Notes: generated by a model from the letters alone, not told the origin. DNA of 64,000 nt from Helicobacter acinonychis (GCF_900461455.1 NZ_UGIA01000001.1:248001-312000), one strand, 5' to 3'; numbered from the stretch's first letter, positions 46,585 to 57,756 are shown. A program made the numbers and translations.

Positions 46585-49500
46585 ATGAAAAGGTTTAAAA
46601 AGAAACCAAAAAATACAAAACGATCGCATCAAAAAATCATCTTAAAGCGTTCTTTATGGCTTGCACCTTTACTCATCAGTGGGTTTGCTAGTGGGGTGTA
46701 TGCGAATGGAACAGATATTTTGGGGCTTAGTTGGGGGGAAAAAAGCCAAAGGGTATGCGTGCATCATCCATGGTATGCTATGTGGGAATGCAATAAATGG
46801 GAGGAAAAAACACAACAATACACAGGAAACCAGCTCATTACACAAACTTGGTCATGGGGTAATGCGGCTCATTACTACCACACTCAAAACAACCAAAATA
46901 TTACAGCTAATTTAAAAAATGATAACGGCACTTATTTTTTAAGCGGTCTGGATAACTACACTGGAGGGGAAGATAATGGGGGGAATTTAGACATTGAATT
47001 AGGCAGTAATGCTACTTTTAATCTGGGTGCGAATAGCGGGAATAGCTTCACTTCTTGGTATTCTAATGGGCATACTGATGTTACTTTTAGCGCTGGGACT
47101 ATCAATGTGGATAACACCGTAGAAGTGGGCAATCGTGTGGGATCTGGAGCAGGCACACACACAGGTACAGCCACTTTAAACTTGAACGCTAATAAGGTCA
47201 ATATCAATTCTAGTATCAGTGCGTATAAAACTTCGCAAGTGAATGTGGGCAATACTAACAGTGCTATTACCATCGGTTCGGTTTCTTTAAGTGGTAATGT
47301 GTGCAGTTCTTTGGCAACTTGGGGTTCAGGGTCTAATTGTTCTACTTCTGGGCCTGGCTATTCTTTTGAAGGGAATGTAAACGCTACTAACACGACTTTT
47401 AGCAATTCAAAGGGTAGTTTCACTTTTGGAGAGAACGCCACTTTTAGTGGGGCGAAATTGGATGGGGGGACATTCACTTTCAATAAAGAAGTTAGCGCCA
47501 CCAATAACACAGCCTTTAATAGCGGTAATTTCACTTTTGAAGGTGCAAGCTCTTTCAATGGCGCTTCATTTAATAACGCCTCGTATGATTTTGACAATCA
47601 AGCCACCTTTCAAAACAGCTCCTTTAATGGGGGGACATTCACTTTCAATAACCAAAACAATCAAACCAATAGCACTCAGCCCCCACAAATAGCATTTGAA
47701 AACAGTTCTTTTAGCGGCAACGCTACCACTCTTAAGGGTTCTGTGGATTTCCAACAAGCTTTTAACAACTCAAACCACCAACTAACGATCCAAAACGCTT
47801 CGTTCAATAACGCTACTTTCAACAATACCGGTAAAATCACCATTAACGAGAATGCGAGTTTTAATGGCACGACATTCAACACTTCTATTGATACAAACAA
47901 CATGACTATTACCGGCGGTGTGACTTTAAGCGGTAATAATGATTTGAAAAATGGTGCAACCCTTGATTTTGGGAGTTCAAAAGTCACTCTCACACAAGGG
48001 ACGATTTTTAACCTTACTGGTTTAGGGAGTAAAAATAGCGTAACGATTTTAAATTCTAGCGGTGGGATCACTTATAATGAACTTTTAAACCATGCACTCA
48101 ATAGCTTGACAAACGCCCTAAAAACGAGCAAAAGCTCTTCATTGCCGCAAAGTTTCGCTCAAGGTTTGTGGGATATGATCACTTACGATGGGGTTATTGG
48201 GCAACTTTTGAGTGAAAACACGACAACATCCAAATCCACTGACACTCCGCCTAACTCCACGCAAATCTATCAAGTGGGCTACAAAATAGGGGATAAAATC
48301 TACAAACTGCAAGAAACTTTTAGCCATAATTCCATCACCATCCAAGCTTTAGCGAGCGGAACTTACACGCCACCCCCTATTATTAGCGGCTCACAATTTA
48401 ACTTATCCACTTCAAATTATATGGATTCTGACATCCATTGGTATAACCATGAACACTACATCCCCAAATCTCAAAATTTTACAGAGAGTGGGACTTATTA
48501 TTTGCCAAGCATTCAAATATGGGGGAGTTCTAACAACTCGTTTAAGCAAACCTTTAGTGCGAATAATAGTAACTTAGTGATTGGGTATAACTCAACATGG
48601 ACTGGAAATAGCGTTTCTTCTAGCGACACGGTGTCTTTTGGGGACACTTCAGGGACTCTTCTTTCTGGGCATTGTGGGCCTTGGCCTTATTACCAATGCA
48701 CAGGCACTACTGATGGTACTTATAGCGCTTATCATGTGTATATCACGGCGAATCTGCGTTCTGGTAATCGCATAGGCACAGGTGGGGCGGCCAATCTGGT
48801 TTTTAACGGAATAAATAGCGTCAATATCGCTAACGCTAATATCGAACAGCATAACGCTGGGATTTATTCAAGCTCTATGACTTTTTCCACGCAAAACATG
48901 GATAGTCAGCAAGGTTTGAACGGATTAAATTCTAACGGCAAGCTTTCAGTGTATGGCACCACTTTCACTGATCAAGCTAAAGATGGGAAATTCACTTTCA
49001 ATGCAGGGCAAGCCACTTTTGAAAACACCAACTTTAATGGAGGAACATACCAATTCAGCGGCGATAGCTTGAATTTTTTAAATAACGACCAGTTTAATAG
49101 CGGTTCGTTTGAGATTAGCACAAAAAACGCTTCGTTTAATAACGCTAACTTTAACAACAACGCTTCTTTTAATTTCAATAATTCTAGCGCGACCACTTCG
49201 TTTATAGGTAATTTCACTAACGCTAATTCAAACCTACAAATCGCTGGGAACGCTGTTTTTGGAAATTCTACCAATAGTAATGGATCTCAAAATAACGCTA
49301 ATTTCAATAACACCGGCTCTATGACTATTTCAGGGAATGCAACTTTTAATAATGTGACTTTTAATAGCCCCACAAATACGAGCGTGAAAGGGCAGGTTAC
49401 TCTCAATAATATCACTTTAAAAAATCTAAACACCCCCTTATCTTTTGGCGATGGGACAATTAGTTTTGGCACTCATTCTGTCATCAATGTGGATCAAGCT

Positions 49501-52500
49501 ATCACTAATGGCAACCCTATCACTCTTTTAAACTCTTCTAAAGAGATTGATTACAACAACGCTTTTGCTAAAAATCTATGGCAGCTCATCAACTACCAAG
49601 GGCATGGAGCTAGTAGCGAAAAGCTCGTTTCTAGCGTGGGTGATGGCGTTTATGATGTAATGTATTCTTTCAACAACCAAACCTATAATTTTCAAGAGAC
49701 TTTTTCACCAAACAGCATTTCTATCCGGCGTTTGGGCGTTGGCATGGTGTTTGACTACATGGATATGGAAGAATCGGATCATTTGTATTTTAAAAGTGTC
49801 GTCGGTTTTATGACCTACATGCCCAACAGCTATAACAATAATTTAGGGAATGCAAACAACACCATTTATTATTACGACAACAGCATTGATTTTTATGCCA
49901 GTGGGAAAACTTCATTCACTAAGGCGGATTTTTCTCAAATATTCACCGGACAAAACAGCGCGATTGTTTTTGGGGCTAAAAATATATGGACAAGTGCGAG
50001 CGATGTGCCACAATCCAATACAATCATTCGCTTTGGGGACAATAAGGGGGCAGGGAGTAATGGTGCGAGTGGGCATTGTTGGAATTTGCAATGCATAGGC
50101 TTTATTATAGGGAATTACGAAGCGCAAAAGATTTACATCACTGGTAGCATTGAAAGCGGGAACCGTATTTCTAGCGGTGGGGGTGCGAGTCTTAATTTTA
50201 ACGGACTTCAAGGCATTCTTTTAACGAATGCGACTTTGTATAACCGCGCTGCTGGCACGCAAAGCTCGTCTATGAATTTTATCTCTAATGGTGCGAACAT
50301 TCAGGCTCAAAACTCCTATTTTATAGACGATACCGCGCAAAATGGCGGTAAGCCTAATTTTAGTTTCAACGCTTTGAATTTGGATTTTTCTAACAGCTCT
50401 TTTAGGGGCTATGTGGGGAAAACGCAATCTGTTTTTAAATTCAACGCCACCAATGCGATTAATTTCACTAACAGCACGAATTTAAGCTCTGGTTTGTATC
50501 AAATTTCAGCTAATAGCGTGTCGTTTGATAATTCTAATTTAAGCGTTTCAGTGGGGACAAGCAGTATTAAAGCCAATGCGATCAATCTTTCTCAAAACGC
50601 TTCAATCAATACGAGCAACCATTCAACCCTTGAACTTCAAGGTGATTTGAATTTGAATGACACCAGCTCGCTCAACCTCAATCAAAGCACCATCAATGTT
50701 TCTAACAACGCAACGATCAGCGATTTTGCGAGTTTGATTGTGAATAATGGCTCTCATCTTAATTTTAATGGGGCGGTTAATTTTAATTCATCTAATATCA
50801 CTACGAGTTTGAATGATTCTTCTATCGTGTTTAAGGGGGCGGTTTCTTTAGGAGGGCAGTTTAATTTTAGTAATAATTCTTCTTTGGATTTCCAAAACTC
50901 TAGCGCTATTATCTCTAACACGGCGTTTAATTTCTATGATAACGCCTTTTCTCAAAGCCCCATCACTTTCCACAAATCCCTTGATCTTAAAGCGTCCTTG
51001 AGTTTAGGAGGCAACCTTTTAAGCCCCAATAACAGCAGTGTGTTGAATCTTGAAAACAGCCAACTTGTTTTTAGCGATCAAGGGAGTTTGAATATCGCTA
51101 ACATTGATTTATTGAGCGGTGTGAGCGGTAATAAAAGCCGTGTTTATAATATCATTCAAGCGGATATGAGCAATAATTGGTATCAGTATATCAATTTCTT
51201 TGGCATGCACATCAATAATGGGGTCTATGACGCTGCAAACCAGACTTATAGTTTCACTGACCCGCTCAATAATGCCCTAAAAATCACCGAGAGTTTTAAA
51301 GACAACCAACTAAGCGTTACGCTCTCTCAAATCCTGGGCGTTACAAACACGCTCTATAACATTAGCTCTGAAATCTTTAACTACCAAAAAGTCTATAATA
51401 ACGCTAATGGCGTGTATTCTTACAGCGATGATGCACAAGGCGTGTTTTACCTCACAAGCAATGTGAAAGGCTATTACAACCCTAACAAATCCTATCAAGC
51501 TAGCGGTACTAATAACACCACTTTAAACAATAATATAAGCTCGGATTCTTCTGTCATTTCGCAAACTTATAACGCGCAAGGCAACCCTATCCAAGCGTTG
51601 CATATCTATAACAAGGGTTATAATTTCAACAACATCAAAGCGTTAGGGCAAATGGTGCTCAAACTCTACCCTGAAATCAAAAAGATCTTGGGGAATGATT
51701 TTTCGCTTTCCAATGTGAGCGCTTTAAACTCTAGTGCATTAAGCCAACTTGCAAAACTCATCACGCCTAGCGATTGGGAAAACATCAACGAGTTTATTGA
51801 TAACGCAGATAATTCAGTGGTGCAAAATTTCAATAACGGCACTTTGATTGTAGGGGCGACTCAAATAGGGCAAACAAACACGAACAGCGCGATTGTTTTT
51901 GGGGGCTTGGGCTATCAAAAGCCTTGCGATCAAACCGATATTGTCTGCCAAGAATTTAGAGGCACTTATTTAGGGCAGCTTTTAGAATCCAGCTCGGCTG
52001 ATTTGGGCTATATTGACACGACTTTTAACGCTAAAGAGATTTATCTTACCGGCACTTTAGGGAGTGGGAACGCATGGGGGACTGGGGGGAGTGCGAGTGT
52101 AACTTTTAACAGCAAGACTTCACTCATTCTCAATCAGGCTAATATTGTAAGCTCTCAAACCGATGGGATTTTTAGCATGCTAGGTCAAGAGGGTATTAAT
52201 AAGGTTTTCAATCAAGCTGGGTTGGCTAATATTTTAGGCGAAGTGGCGGTTCAATCCATTGATAAAGCCGGAGGTTTAGGGAATTTGATAGCGGGCATGC
52301 TGGGGAGTGATGGCGTGATTGGGGGGCATTTAACGCCTGAGCAAAAAAATCAAACCTTAAGCCAGCTTTTAGGTGCAAACAATTTTGACAATCTCATGAA
52401 TGATAGCGGTTTGAATACGGCGATTGAGGGTTTGATAAGACAGAAATTAGGTTTTTGGACTGGGTTAGTGGGGGGATTGGCCGGATTGGGGGGCATTGAT

Positions 52501-55317
52501 TTGCAAGACCCTGAAAAGCTTATAGGGAGCATGTCAATCAATGATTTATTGAGTAAAAAAGGGTTATTCAATGAGATCACCGGCTTTATTTCTGCTAGTG
52601 ATATAGGGCAAGTCATAAGCGTGATGTTGCAAGATATTGTCAAACCGAGCGACGCTTTAGAAAACGATGTGGCTGCTTTAGGCAAACAAATGATTGGCGA
52701 ATTTCTAGGTCAAAACACGCTCAATTCCCTAGAAAGCTTATTGCAGAACCAACAGATTAAAAGCATTTTGGACAAAGTCCTAGCGGCGAAAGGTTTGGGA
52801 CCTATTTATGAACAAGGTTTGGGGGATTTGATACCTGGTCTTGGCAAAAATGGGCTTTTCGCTCCCTATGGCTTGAGTCAATTATGGCAAAAAGGGGATT
52901 TTAATTTCAACGCGCAAGGCAATGTTTTTGTGCAAAATTCTAATTTCTCTAACGCCAATGGAGGCACGCTCTCTTTTAATGCGGGCGATACGCTTATTTT
53001 TGCCGGAAACAATGATATTTCGTTCACTAACCACACTGGCACGCTCAATTTATTATCCAATCAAGTTTCTAACATTGATATTACTGAGCTTAATGCGAGC
53101 AACGGCCTTAAGATGAACGCCGTAAATAACAATGTGTCCGTGTCTCAAGGCGATCTTTTCATCAATGCTAGTTGCGTGAAACAAAGCGATCCAACGACAC
53201 AAAATGGCATAAACCCTTGCGCGCTTAATGCTACCCAAAATACCAATAATACTTCTAATAATGCGTCAAATAACACGCAAATCGCCTTGAATAATAACGA
53301 TGAAAGCTTGAGCGTTACGGCGAATAATTTCAATTTTTTAGGCAATATTTACGCTAATGGGGTGGTTGATTTTTCAAAAATCAAAGGGTCTGCAAACATT
53401 AAAAATTTGTATCTTTACAATAATGCCCAATTCCAAGCCAACAATCTCACTGTTTTTAATCAAGCGCTATTAGAGAAAAACGCCAGCTTTGTAACGAATA
53501 ATTTAAACATTCAAGGTGCATTCAACAACAACGCCACACGCAAAATAGAGGCGCTTCAAAATTTAACGATCGCTTCAAACGCTTCTTTAAGCACCGGTGT
53601 TTATGGCATAGAAGTAGGGGGGGCTTTCAACAATTTTGGAGCGATTAATTTCAATTTAGAAAACCCTCAAACGCCTGCAACACCGCTCATTCAAGCAGGA
53701 GGCGTGATTGATCTTAACGCCACCCAAACGCCTTTTATGAATGTCAATAATGGCATGGCGAATAACACGGCTTACACTTTGTTGGAAAGCAGCCGTTACA
53801 TCAACTACAATATCAACCCCAACAGCTTGCAATCGTATTTAAAACTCTATACTTTAATCAATATCAACGGAAACCATATAGAGGAAAACAACGGCGTGTT
53901 GACTTATTTAGGTCAACGGGTTTTATTGCAAGATAAGGGGTTATTGTTAAGCGTAGTATTACCGAACTCCAGTCAAAACAACGCCTCCGAAAACAACATT
54001 TTAAGCCTTTCTGTCCTTTATAACCAGATTAAAATGTCTTATGGCAATAAGATCATGGGCTTTATTCCCCCTACTTTGCAAGATTACATTGTGGGCATTC
54101 AAGGGCAAAGCGCGTTAAATCAAATTGAAGCCACAGGGGGGAATAACGCTGTTAAATGGCTTTCAGCTTTGATGATGGAAACGAAAGAGAATCCGCTTTT
54201 TGCACCGATTTATTTAGAAAACCATTCTTTGAATGAAATCTTAGGCGTAACAAAAGATCTTCAAAACACCGCAAGCTTGATTTCTAGCCCTAATTTTAGG
54301 GATAACGCTACCAGCCTTTTAGAAATGGCGAGCTACACCCAACAAACGAGCCGTTTGACCAAACTCTCTGATTTTAGATCCAAAGAAGGGGAGTTTAGTT
54401 TTTCTGATCGCTTGTTGGAGCTTAAAAACAAGCGTTTTAGCGACTCTAACCCTAGCGCTTTAGAGGTTTTTGTCAAATACTCTCAAATTAGCAAACACCC
54501 AAATAACCTCTGGGTTCAAGGGGTGGGGGGAGCGAGTTTTATTGCTGGAGGCAATGGCACGCTTTATGGCTTGAATGTGGGCTATGACAGGTTGGTTAAA
54601 AATGTGATCCTTGGGGGTTATGTGGCTTATGATTATAGCAACTTTAATGGGTACATCATCCATTCTTTGGCTAATAATGTGGATATGGGGATGTATGCGA
54701 GGGCTTTTTTAAAAAGGAATGAATTCACTTTGAGCGCGAATGAAACTTATGGAGGCAATGTGACGAATATCAATTCTTCTAATCCTTTGCTCTCCGTATT
54801 GAACCAACGCTATAATTACAACACTTGGACAACGAGCGTGAATGAGAATTACGGCTATGATTTCATGTTTAAAAACAAAAGCGTGGTGCTCAAACCTCAA
54901 GTGGGCGTGAGCTATTATTTTATAGGCTTGAGTGCTATGAAAGGCAAAATGAATGATGCCGCTTATCAGCAATTTGTCATGCATTCAAACCCTTCTAACG
55001 AATCGGTTTTGACGCTCAATATGGGGCTAGAGGGCCGTAAATATTTTGGTAAAAATTCCTATTATTTTGTAACGGCCAGGTTGGGTAGGGATCTTTTGAT
55101 CAAATCTAAAGGCGACAATATAGTGCGTTTTGTGGGTGAAAACACTTTATTGTATCGCAAGGGGGAAGTTTTTAATACTTTTGCGAGCGTTATTACAGGG
55201 GGCGAAATGCATTTGTGGCGTTTAATGTATGTGAATGCGGGGGTGGGGCTTAATATAGGCTTGCAATATCAAGATATTAATATAACCGGGAATGTGGGCA
55301 TGCGAGTGGTGTTTTAG
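46585..55317 (+). CDS. imaA: VacA-like giant autotransporter (ImaA-type, HP0289-like)
   Basis: The 2,910-residue protein is intact. A signal peptide follows a basic, extended N-terminus (KRSLWLAPLLISGFASGVYA, cut near residue 41). The passenger is Asn/Ser/Thr-rich beta-helix material with many NNASFN-type repeats. Four VacA p33-like modules are visible, each ending in a V/I-x-S-G-N-R-x-G-x-G-G-like motif, near residues 180, 723, 1188 and 1825. The first contains FLSGLDNYTGG, close to VacA FxxxGLRNFTGG. The C-terminal ~275 residues (from NNLWVQGVGGASFIAGG, about 2640) form the autotransporter barrel, ending in F. In H. pylori ImaA dampens the host inflammatory response through the gastric epithelium (established knowledge). 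AGAAGG lies before the ATG. It is the largest gene here and survives beside a dead vacA. Confidence 0.92.
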   Translation: MKRFKKKPKNTKRSHQKIILKRSLWLAPLLISGFASGVYANGTDILGLSWGEKSQRVCVHHPWYAMWECNKWEEKTQQYTGNQLITQTWSWGNAAHYYHTQNNQNITANLKNDNGTYFLSGLDNYTGGEDNGGNLDIELGSNATFNLGANSGNSFTSWYSNGHTDVTFSAGTINVDNTVEVGNRVGSGAGTHTGTATLNLNANKVNINSSISAYKTSQVNVGNTNSAITIGSVSLSGNVCSSLATWGSGSNCSTSGPGYSFEGNVNATNTTFSNSKGSFTFGENATFSGAKLDGGTFTFNKEVSATNNTAFNSGNFTFEGASSFNGASFNNASYDFDNQATFQNSSFNGGTFTFNNQNNQTNSTQPPQIAFENSSFSGNATTLKGSVDFQQAFNNSNHQLTIQNASFNNATFNNTGKITINENASFNGTTFNTSIDTNNMTITGGVTLSGNNDLKNGATLDFGSSKVTLTQGTIFNLTGLGSKNSVTILNSSGGITYNELLNHALNSLTNALKTSKSSSLPQSFAQGLWDMITYDGVIGQLLSENTTTSKSTDTPPNSTQIYQVGYKIGDKIYKLQETFSHNSITIQALASGTYTPPPIISGSQFNLSTSNYMDSDIHWYNHEHYIPKSQNFTESGTYYLPSIQIWGSSNNSFKQTFSANNSNLVIGYNSTWTGNSVSSSDTVSFGDTSGTLLSGHCGPWPYYQCTGTTDGTYSAYHVYITANLRSGNRIGTGGAANLVFNGINSVNIANANIEQHNAGIYSSSMTFSTQNMDSQQGLNGLNSNGKLSVYGTTFTDQAKDGKFTFNAGQATFENTNFNGGTYQFSGDSLNFLNNDQFNSGSFEISTKNASFNNANFNNNASFNFNNSSATTSFIGNFTNANSNLQIAGNAVFGNSTNSNGSQNNANFNNTGSMTISGNATFNNVTFNSPTNTSVKGQVTLNNITLKNLNTPLSFGDGTISFGTHSVINVDQAITNGNPITLLNSSKEIDYNNAFAKNLWQLINYQGHGASSEKLVSSVGDGVYDVMYSFNNQTYNFQETFSPNSISIRRLGVGMVFDYMDMEESDHLYFKSVVGFMTYMPNSYNNNLGNANNTIYYYDNSIDFYASGKTSFTKADFSQIFTGQNSAIVFGAKNIWTSASDVPQSNTIIRFGDNKGAGSNGASGHCWNLQCIGFIIGNYEAQKIYITGSIESGNRISSGGGASLNFNGLQGILLTNATLYNRAAGTQSSSMNFISNGANIQAQNSYFIDDTAQNGGKPNFSFNALNLDFSNSSFRGYVGKTQSVFKFNATNAINFTNSTNLSSGLYQISANSVSFDNSNLSVSVGTSSIKANAINLSQNASINTSNHSTLELQGDLNLNDTSSLNLNQSTINVSNNATISDFASLIVNNGSHLNFNGAVNFNSSNITTSLNDSSIVFKGAVSLGGQFNFSNNSSLDFQNSSAIISNTAFNFYDNAFSQSPITFHKSLDLKASLSLGGNLLSPNNSSVLNLENSQLVFSDQGSLNIANIDLLSGVSGNKSRVYNIIQADMSNNWYQYINFFGMHINNGVYDAANQTYSFTDPLNNALKITESFKDNQLSVTLSQILGVTNTLYNISSEIFNYQKVYNNANGVYSYSDDAQGVFYLTSNVKGYYNPNKSYQASGTNNTTLNNNISSDSSVISQTYNAQGNPIQALHIYNKGYNFNNIKALGQMVLKLYPEIKKILGNDFSLSNVSALNSSALSQLAKLITPSDWENINEFIDNADNSVVQNFNNGTLIVGATQIGQTNTNSAIVFGGLGYQKPCDQTDIVCQEFRGTYLGQLLESSSADLGYIDTTFNAKEIYLTGTLGSGNAWGTGGSASVTFNSKTSLILNQANIVSSQTDGIFSMLGQEGINKVFNQAGLANILGEVAVQSIDKAGGLGNLIAGMLGSDGVIGGHLTPEQKNQTLSQLLGANNFDNLMNDSGLNTAIEGLIRQKLGFWTGLVGGLAGLGGIDLQDPEKLIGSMSINDLLSKKGLFNEITGFISASDIGQVISVMLQDIVKPSDALENDVAALGKQMIGEFLGQNTLNSLESLLQNQQIKSILDKVLAAKGLGPIYEQGLGDLIPGLGKNGLFAPYGLSQLWQKGDFNFNAQGNVFVQNSNFSNANGGTLSFNAGDTLIFAGNNDISFTNHTGTLNLLSNQVSNIDITELNASNGLKMNAVNNNVSVSQGDLFINASCVKQSDPTTQNGINPCALNATQNTNNTSNNASNNTQIALNNNDESLSVTANNFNFLGNIYANGVVDFSKIKGSANIKNLYLYNNAQFQANNLTVFNQALLEKNASFVTNNLNIQGAFNNNATRKIEALQNLTIASNASLSTGVYGIEVGGAFNNFGAINFNLENPQTPATPLIQAGGVIDLNATQTPFMNVNNGMANNTAYTLLESSRYINYNINPNSLQSYLKLYTLININGNHIEENNGVLTYLGQRVLLQDKGLLLSVVLPNSSQNNASENNILSLSVLYNQIKMSYGNKIMGFIPPTLQDYIVGIQGQSALNQIEATGGNNAVKWLSALMMETKENPLFAPIYLENHSLNEILGVTKDLQNTASLISSPNFRDNATSLLEMASYTQQTSRLTKLSDFRSKEGEFSFSDRLLELKNKRFSDSNPSALEVFVKYSQISKHPNNLWVQGVGGASFIAGGNGTLYGLNVGYDRLVKNVILGGYVAYDYSNFNGYIIHSLANNVDMGMYARAFLKRNEFTLSANETYGGNVTNINSSNPLLSVLNQRYNYNTWTTSVNENYGYDFMFKNKSVVLKPQVGVSYYFIGLSAMKGKMNDAAYQQFVMHSNPSNESVLTLNMGLEGRKYFGKNSYYFVTARLGRDLLIKSKGDNIVRFVGENTLLYRKGEVFNTFASVITGGEMHLWRLMYVNAGVGLNIGLQYQDINITGNVGMRVVF

Positions 55318-55364
55318 CTTTTTTGCTACAATGCTTCGTTCAAATTTTATGGTTAGGTTTTTCT

Positions 55365-56582
55365 ATGTTCAATTATGAAGAGCTGTTTCAAACTTACAAA
55401 ACCCCTTTTTATTTCTATGATTTTGACAAAATCAAACAGGCTTTTTTAAGCTATAAAGAGGCGTTTAAGGGGCGTAAATCGTTGATTTGTTACGCTTTAA
55501 AGGCGAATTCTAATTTGAGCATCCTTTCTTTATTGGCAAGTTTAGAAAGTGGGGCGGATTGCGTTTCTTTGGGCGAGATACAAAGGGCTTTAAAAGTGGG
55601 CATTAAGCCTTATAGGATCGTGTTTAGCGGGGTGGGTAAGAGTGCATTTGAAATAGAACAAGCCCTAAAACTCAACATTTTATTTTTGAATGTAGAGAGT
55701 TTTATGGAATTACAAACGATTGAAAAAATCGCTCAATCTTTAGGAATTAAGGCTCGCATTTCCATTAGAATCAACCCCAATATTGACGCTAAAACGCACC
55801 CTTATATTTCTACCGGCTTGAAAGAAAACAAGTTTGGCGTAGAGGAAAAAGAAGCTTTAGAAATGTTTCTTTGGGCTAAAAAAAGCGCGTTTTTAGAGCC
55901 TATTAGCGTGCATTTTCATATTGGATCGCAGCTTTTAGATTTAGAGCCTATTATAGAAGCGAGCCAAAAGGTGGCTAAAACCGCTAAATCTTTGATAGCT
56001 TTAGGCATAGATTTACGCTTTTTTGATGTGGGCGGAGGCATTGGCGTGAGCTATGAAAATGAAGAGACGATTAAGCTTTATGATTACGCGCAAGGGATTT
56101 TAGACTCGCTTCAAGGCTTGGATTTGACTATCATTTGTGAGCCAGGTCGATCTATTGTGGCTGAAAGTGGGGAATTGATCACGCAGGTTTTGTATGAAAA
56201 AAAGGCTCAAAACAAGCGCTTTGTGATCGTGGATGCGGGTATGAATGATTTTTTACGCCCCAGTTTATATCATGCTAAACATGAAATAAGAGTCATAACG
56301 CCTCGTAAGGGTGGTAAGGTTTCGCCTTGCGATGTGGTGGGACCTGTGTGTGAGAGCAGCGATACTTTTTTAAAGGAAGTCAATTTGCCAGAATTAAAGC
56401 CGGGCGATAAATTAGTCATAGAAAAGGTTGGGGCTTATGGCTCTAGCATGGCTAGTCAATACAATTCGCGCCCCAAACTTTTAGAATTAGCCCTAGAAGA
56501 TCACAAAATTAGAGTGATAAGAAAAAAAGAAAGTTTGGAAGATTTATGGCGTTTAGAAGAGGAAGGCTTAAAAGGAGTTTGA
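55365..56582 (+). CDS. lysA: LysA, diaminopimelate decarboxylase
   Basis: The start is ATG 55365 (MFNYEELFQ), giving 405 residues, the usual length; the frame is open 14 codons further up. The PLP lysine lies in CYALKANSN (about residue 46). HFHIGSQL, DVGGGIGVSY, CEPGRSIVAESG and GPVCESSD (the substrate-side Cys) are all present. It decarboxylates meso-diaminopimelate to lysine. It heads a run (lysA, chorismate mutase, DUF2156 gene, pabBC) with gaps of 4, 12 and 0 bp. Confidence 0.96.
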   Translation: MFNYEELFQTYKTPFYFYDFDKIKQAFLSYKEAFKGRKSLICYALKANSNLSILSLLASLESGADCVSLGEIQRALKVGIKPYRIVFSGVGKSAFEIEQALKLNILFLNVESFMELQTIEKIAQSLGIKARISIRINPNIDAKTHPYISTGLKENKFGVEEKEALEMFLWAKKSAFLEPISVHFHIGSQLLDLEPIIEASQKVAKTAKSLIALGIDLRFFDVGGGIGVSYENEETIKLYDYAQGILDSLQGLDLTIICEPGRSIVAESGELITQVLYEKKAQNKRFVIVDAGMNDFLRPSLYHAKHEIRVITPRKGGKVSPCDVVGPVCESSDTFLKEVNLPELKPGDKLVIEKVGAYGSSMASQYNSRPKLLELALEDHKIRVIRKKESLEDLWRLEEEGLKGV

Positions 56583-56586
56583 TTAG

Positions 56587-56871
56587 ATGCAAAAAAGGAG
56601 TCTTTTAGAAAATTTAAGGGCTGAGATTGATGTTTTAGACAATGAATTGAGCGATCTTTTAGACAAACGCTTAGAAGTGGCTTTAAAAATCGCGTTCATC
56701 AAGCAAGAAAACCCCATTTATTGCCCTAAAAGGGAGCAAGAAATTTTAAAACGACTTAATCAAAGAGATTTCAAGCATTTGAACGAAGAGATTCTTACGA
56801 GTTTTTATGCAGAGGTTTTTAAAATTTCTAGAAAATTTCAAGAAAACGCCCTAAAAGAATTAAAAAAATAA
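56587..56871 (+). CDS. Chorismate mutase (AroQ type, monofunctional)
   Basis: The 94-residue all-helical protein has the AroQ pattern: LRAEIDVLDNELSDLLDKRL (residues 9-28), then KIAFIKQENPIYCPKREQEIL with the conserved Arg and Lys. It converts chorismate to prephenate for Phe and Tyr. In many bacteria this domain is fused to prephenate dehydratase (PheA), but here it stands alone four bases after lysA. Confidence 0.88.
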   Translation: MQKRSLLENLRAEIDVLDNELSDLLDKRLEVALKIAFIKQENPIYCPKREQEILKRLNQRDFKHLNEEILTSFYAEVFKISRKFQENALKELKK

Positions 56872-56883
56872 AAGAGAGTTGCC

Positions 56884-57756
56884 ATGTTTGAAAAACTTAA
56901 GCTAGAGCATAAGGACTTGTTTTCAAGATTTTTAAGCGCTCAAAAAATCGTTTTATCGGATGTGAGTTTTACGAATTGTTTTTTATGGCAGCACGCAAGG
57001 CTCATTAGAGTGGCTGTGATTAAAGATTGCTTGGTGATTCAAACCACTTATGAAAACCAACAACCCTTTTATTTCTACCCTATCGGCAAGAGAGCACATG
57101 CATGCGTGAAAGAGCTTTTGAAACTAGAAAAAAATTTAAAATTCCACTCTCTCACTTTAGAGCAAAAAGATGACTTGAGAGACAATTTTGTAGGGGTGTT
57201 TGATTTCACTTATAATAGAGATAGGAGCGATTATATTTATTCTATTAAAGAATTAATCGCGCTTAAAGGGAAAAAATACCATAAGAAAAAAAACCACTTG
57301 AACCAGTTTTTAACCAATCATGCGGGTTTTGTTTATGAAAAAATTTCTTCTCAAAATAAAAGGGAAGTTTTAGAAGCCTCTCAAGAGTGGTTTTTAGAAA
57401 GCCAGACCGATGATCTAGGGCTTATTAACGAAAATAAGGGCATTCAAAGCGTTTTAGAGAATTATGAAAGTTTGGATTTAAAAGGGGGGGTTGTTAGGGT
57501 TGGTGGAAAAATAGTCTCGTTTAGTTTTGGAGAGATTTTAAACGAAGAGAGTGCACTCATTCACATTGAAAAAGTCCGTGCAGATATTGCAGGAGCGTAT
57601 CAAATCATCAACCAGCAATTGCTTTTGAATGAATTTAGCCATTTGACTTATGTCAACAGAGAAGAAGATCTAGGATTAGAGGGCTTGAGAAGGGCTAAAA
57701 TGAGCTATAATCCGGTGTTTTTGATAGACAAATACGAAGCCGTTGCTAGAAATTAA
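56884..57756 (+). CDS. DUF2156 (GNAT-like) protein
   Basis: The 290-residue protein is soluble. The motif KGKKYHKKKNHLNQFLT (about residues 129-145) and the C-terminal VRADIAGAYQIINQQLL and YVNREEDLGLEGLRRAK match DUF2156, the soluble catalytic fold also found at the end of MprF (aminoacyl-phosphatidylglycerol synthases). No membrane helices are present, so it is not MprF itself. The aminoacyl or acyl donor and the target are unknown. Its stop is directly followed by the pabBC start. Confidence 0.8.
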   Translation: MFEKLKLEHKDLFSRFLSAQKIVLSDVSFTNCFLWQHARLIRVAVIKDCLVIQTTYENQQPFYFYPIGKRAHACVKELLKLEKNLKFHSLTLEQKDDLRDNFVGVFDFTYNRDRSDYIYSIKELIALKGKKYHKKKNHLNQFLTNHAGFVYEKISSQNKREVLEASQEWFLESQTDDLGLINENKGIQSVLENYESLDLKGGVVRVGGKIVSFSFGEILNEESALIHIEKVRADIAGAYQIINQQLLLNEFSHLTYVNREEDLGLEGLRRAKMSYNPVFLIDKYEAVARN

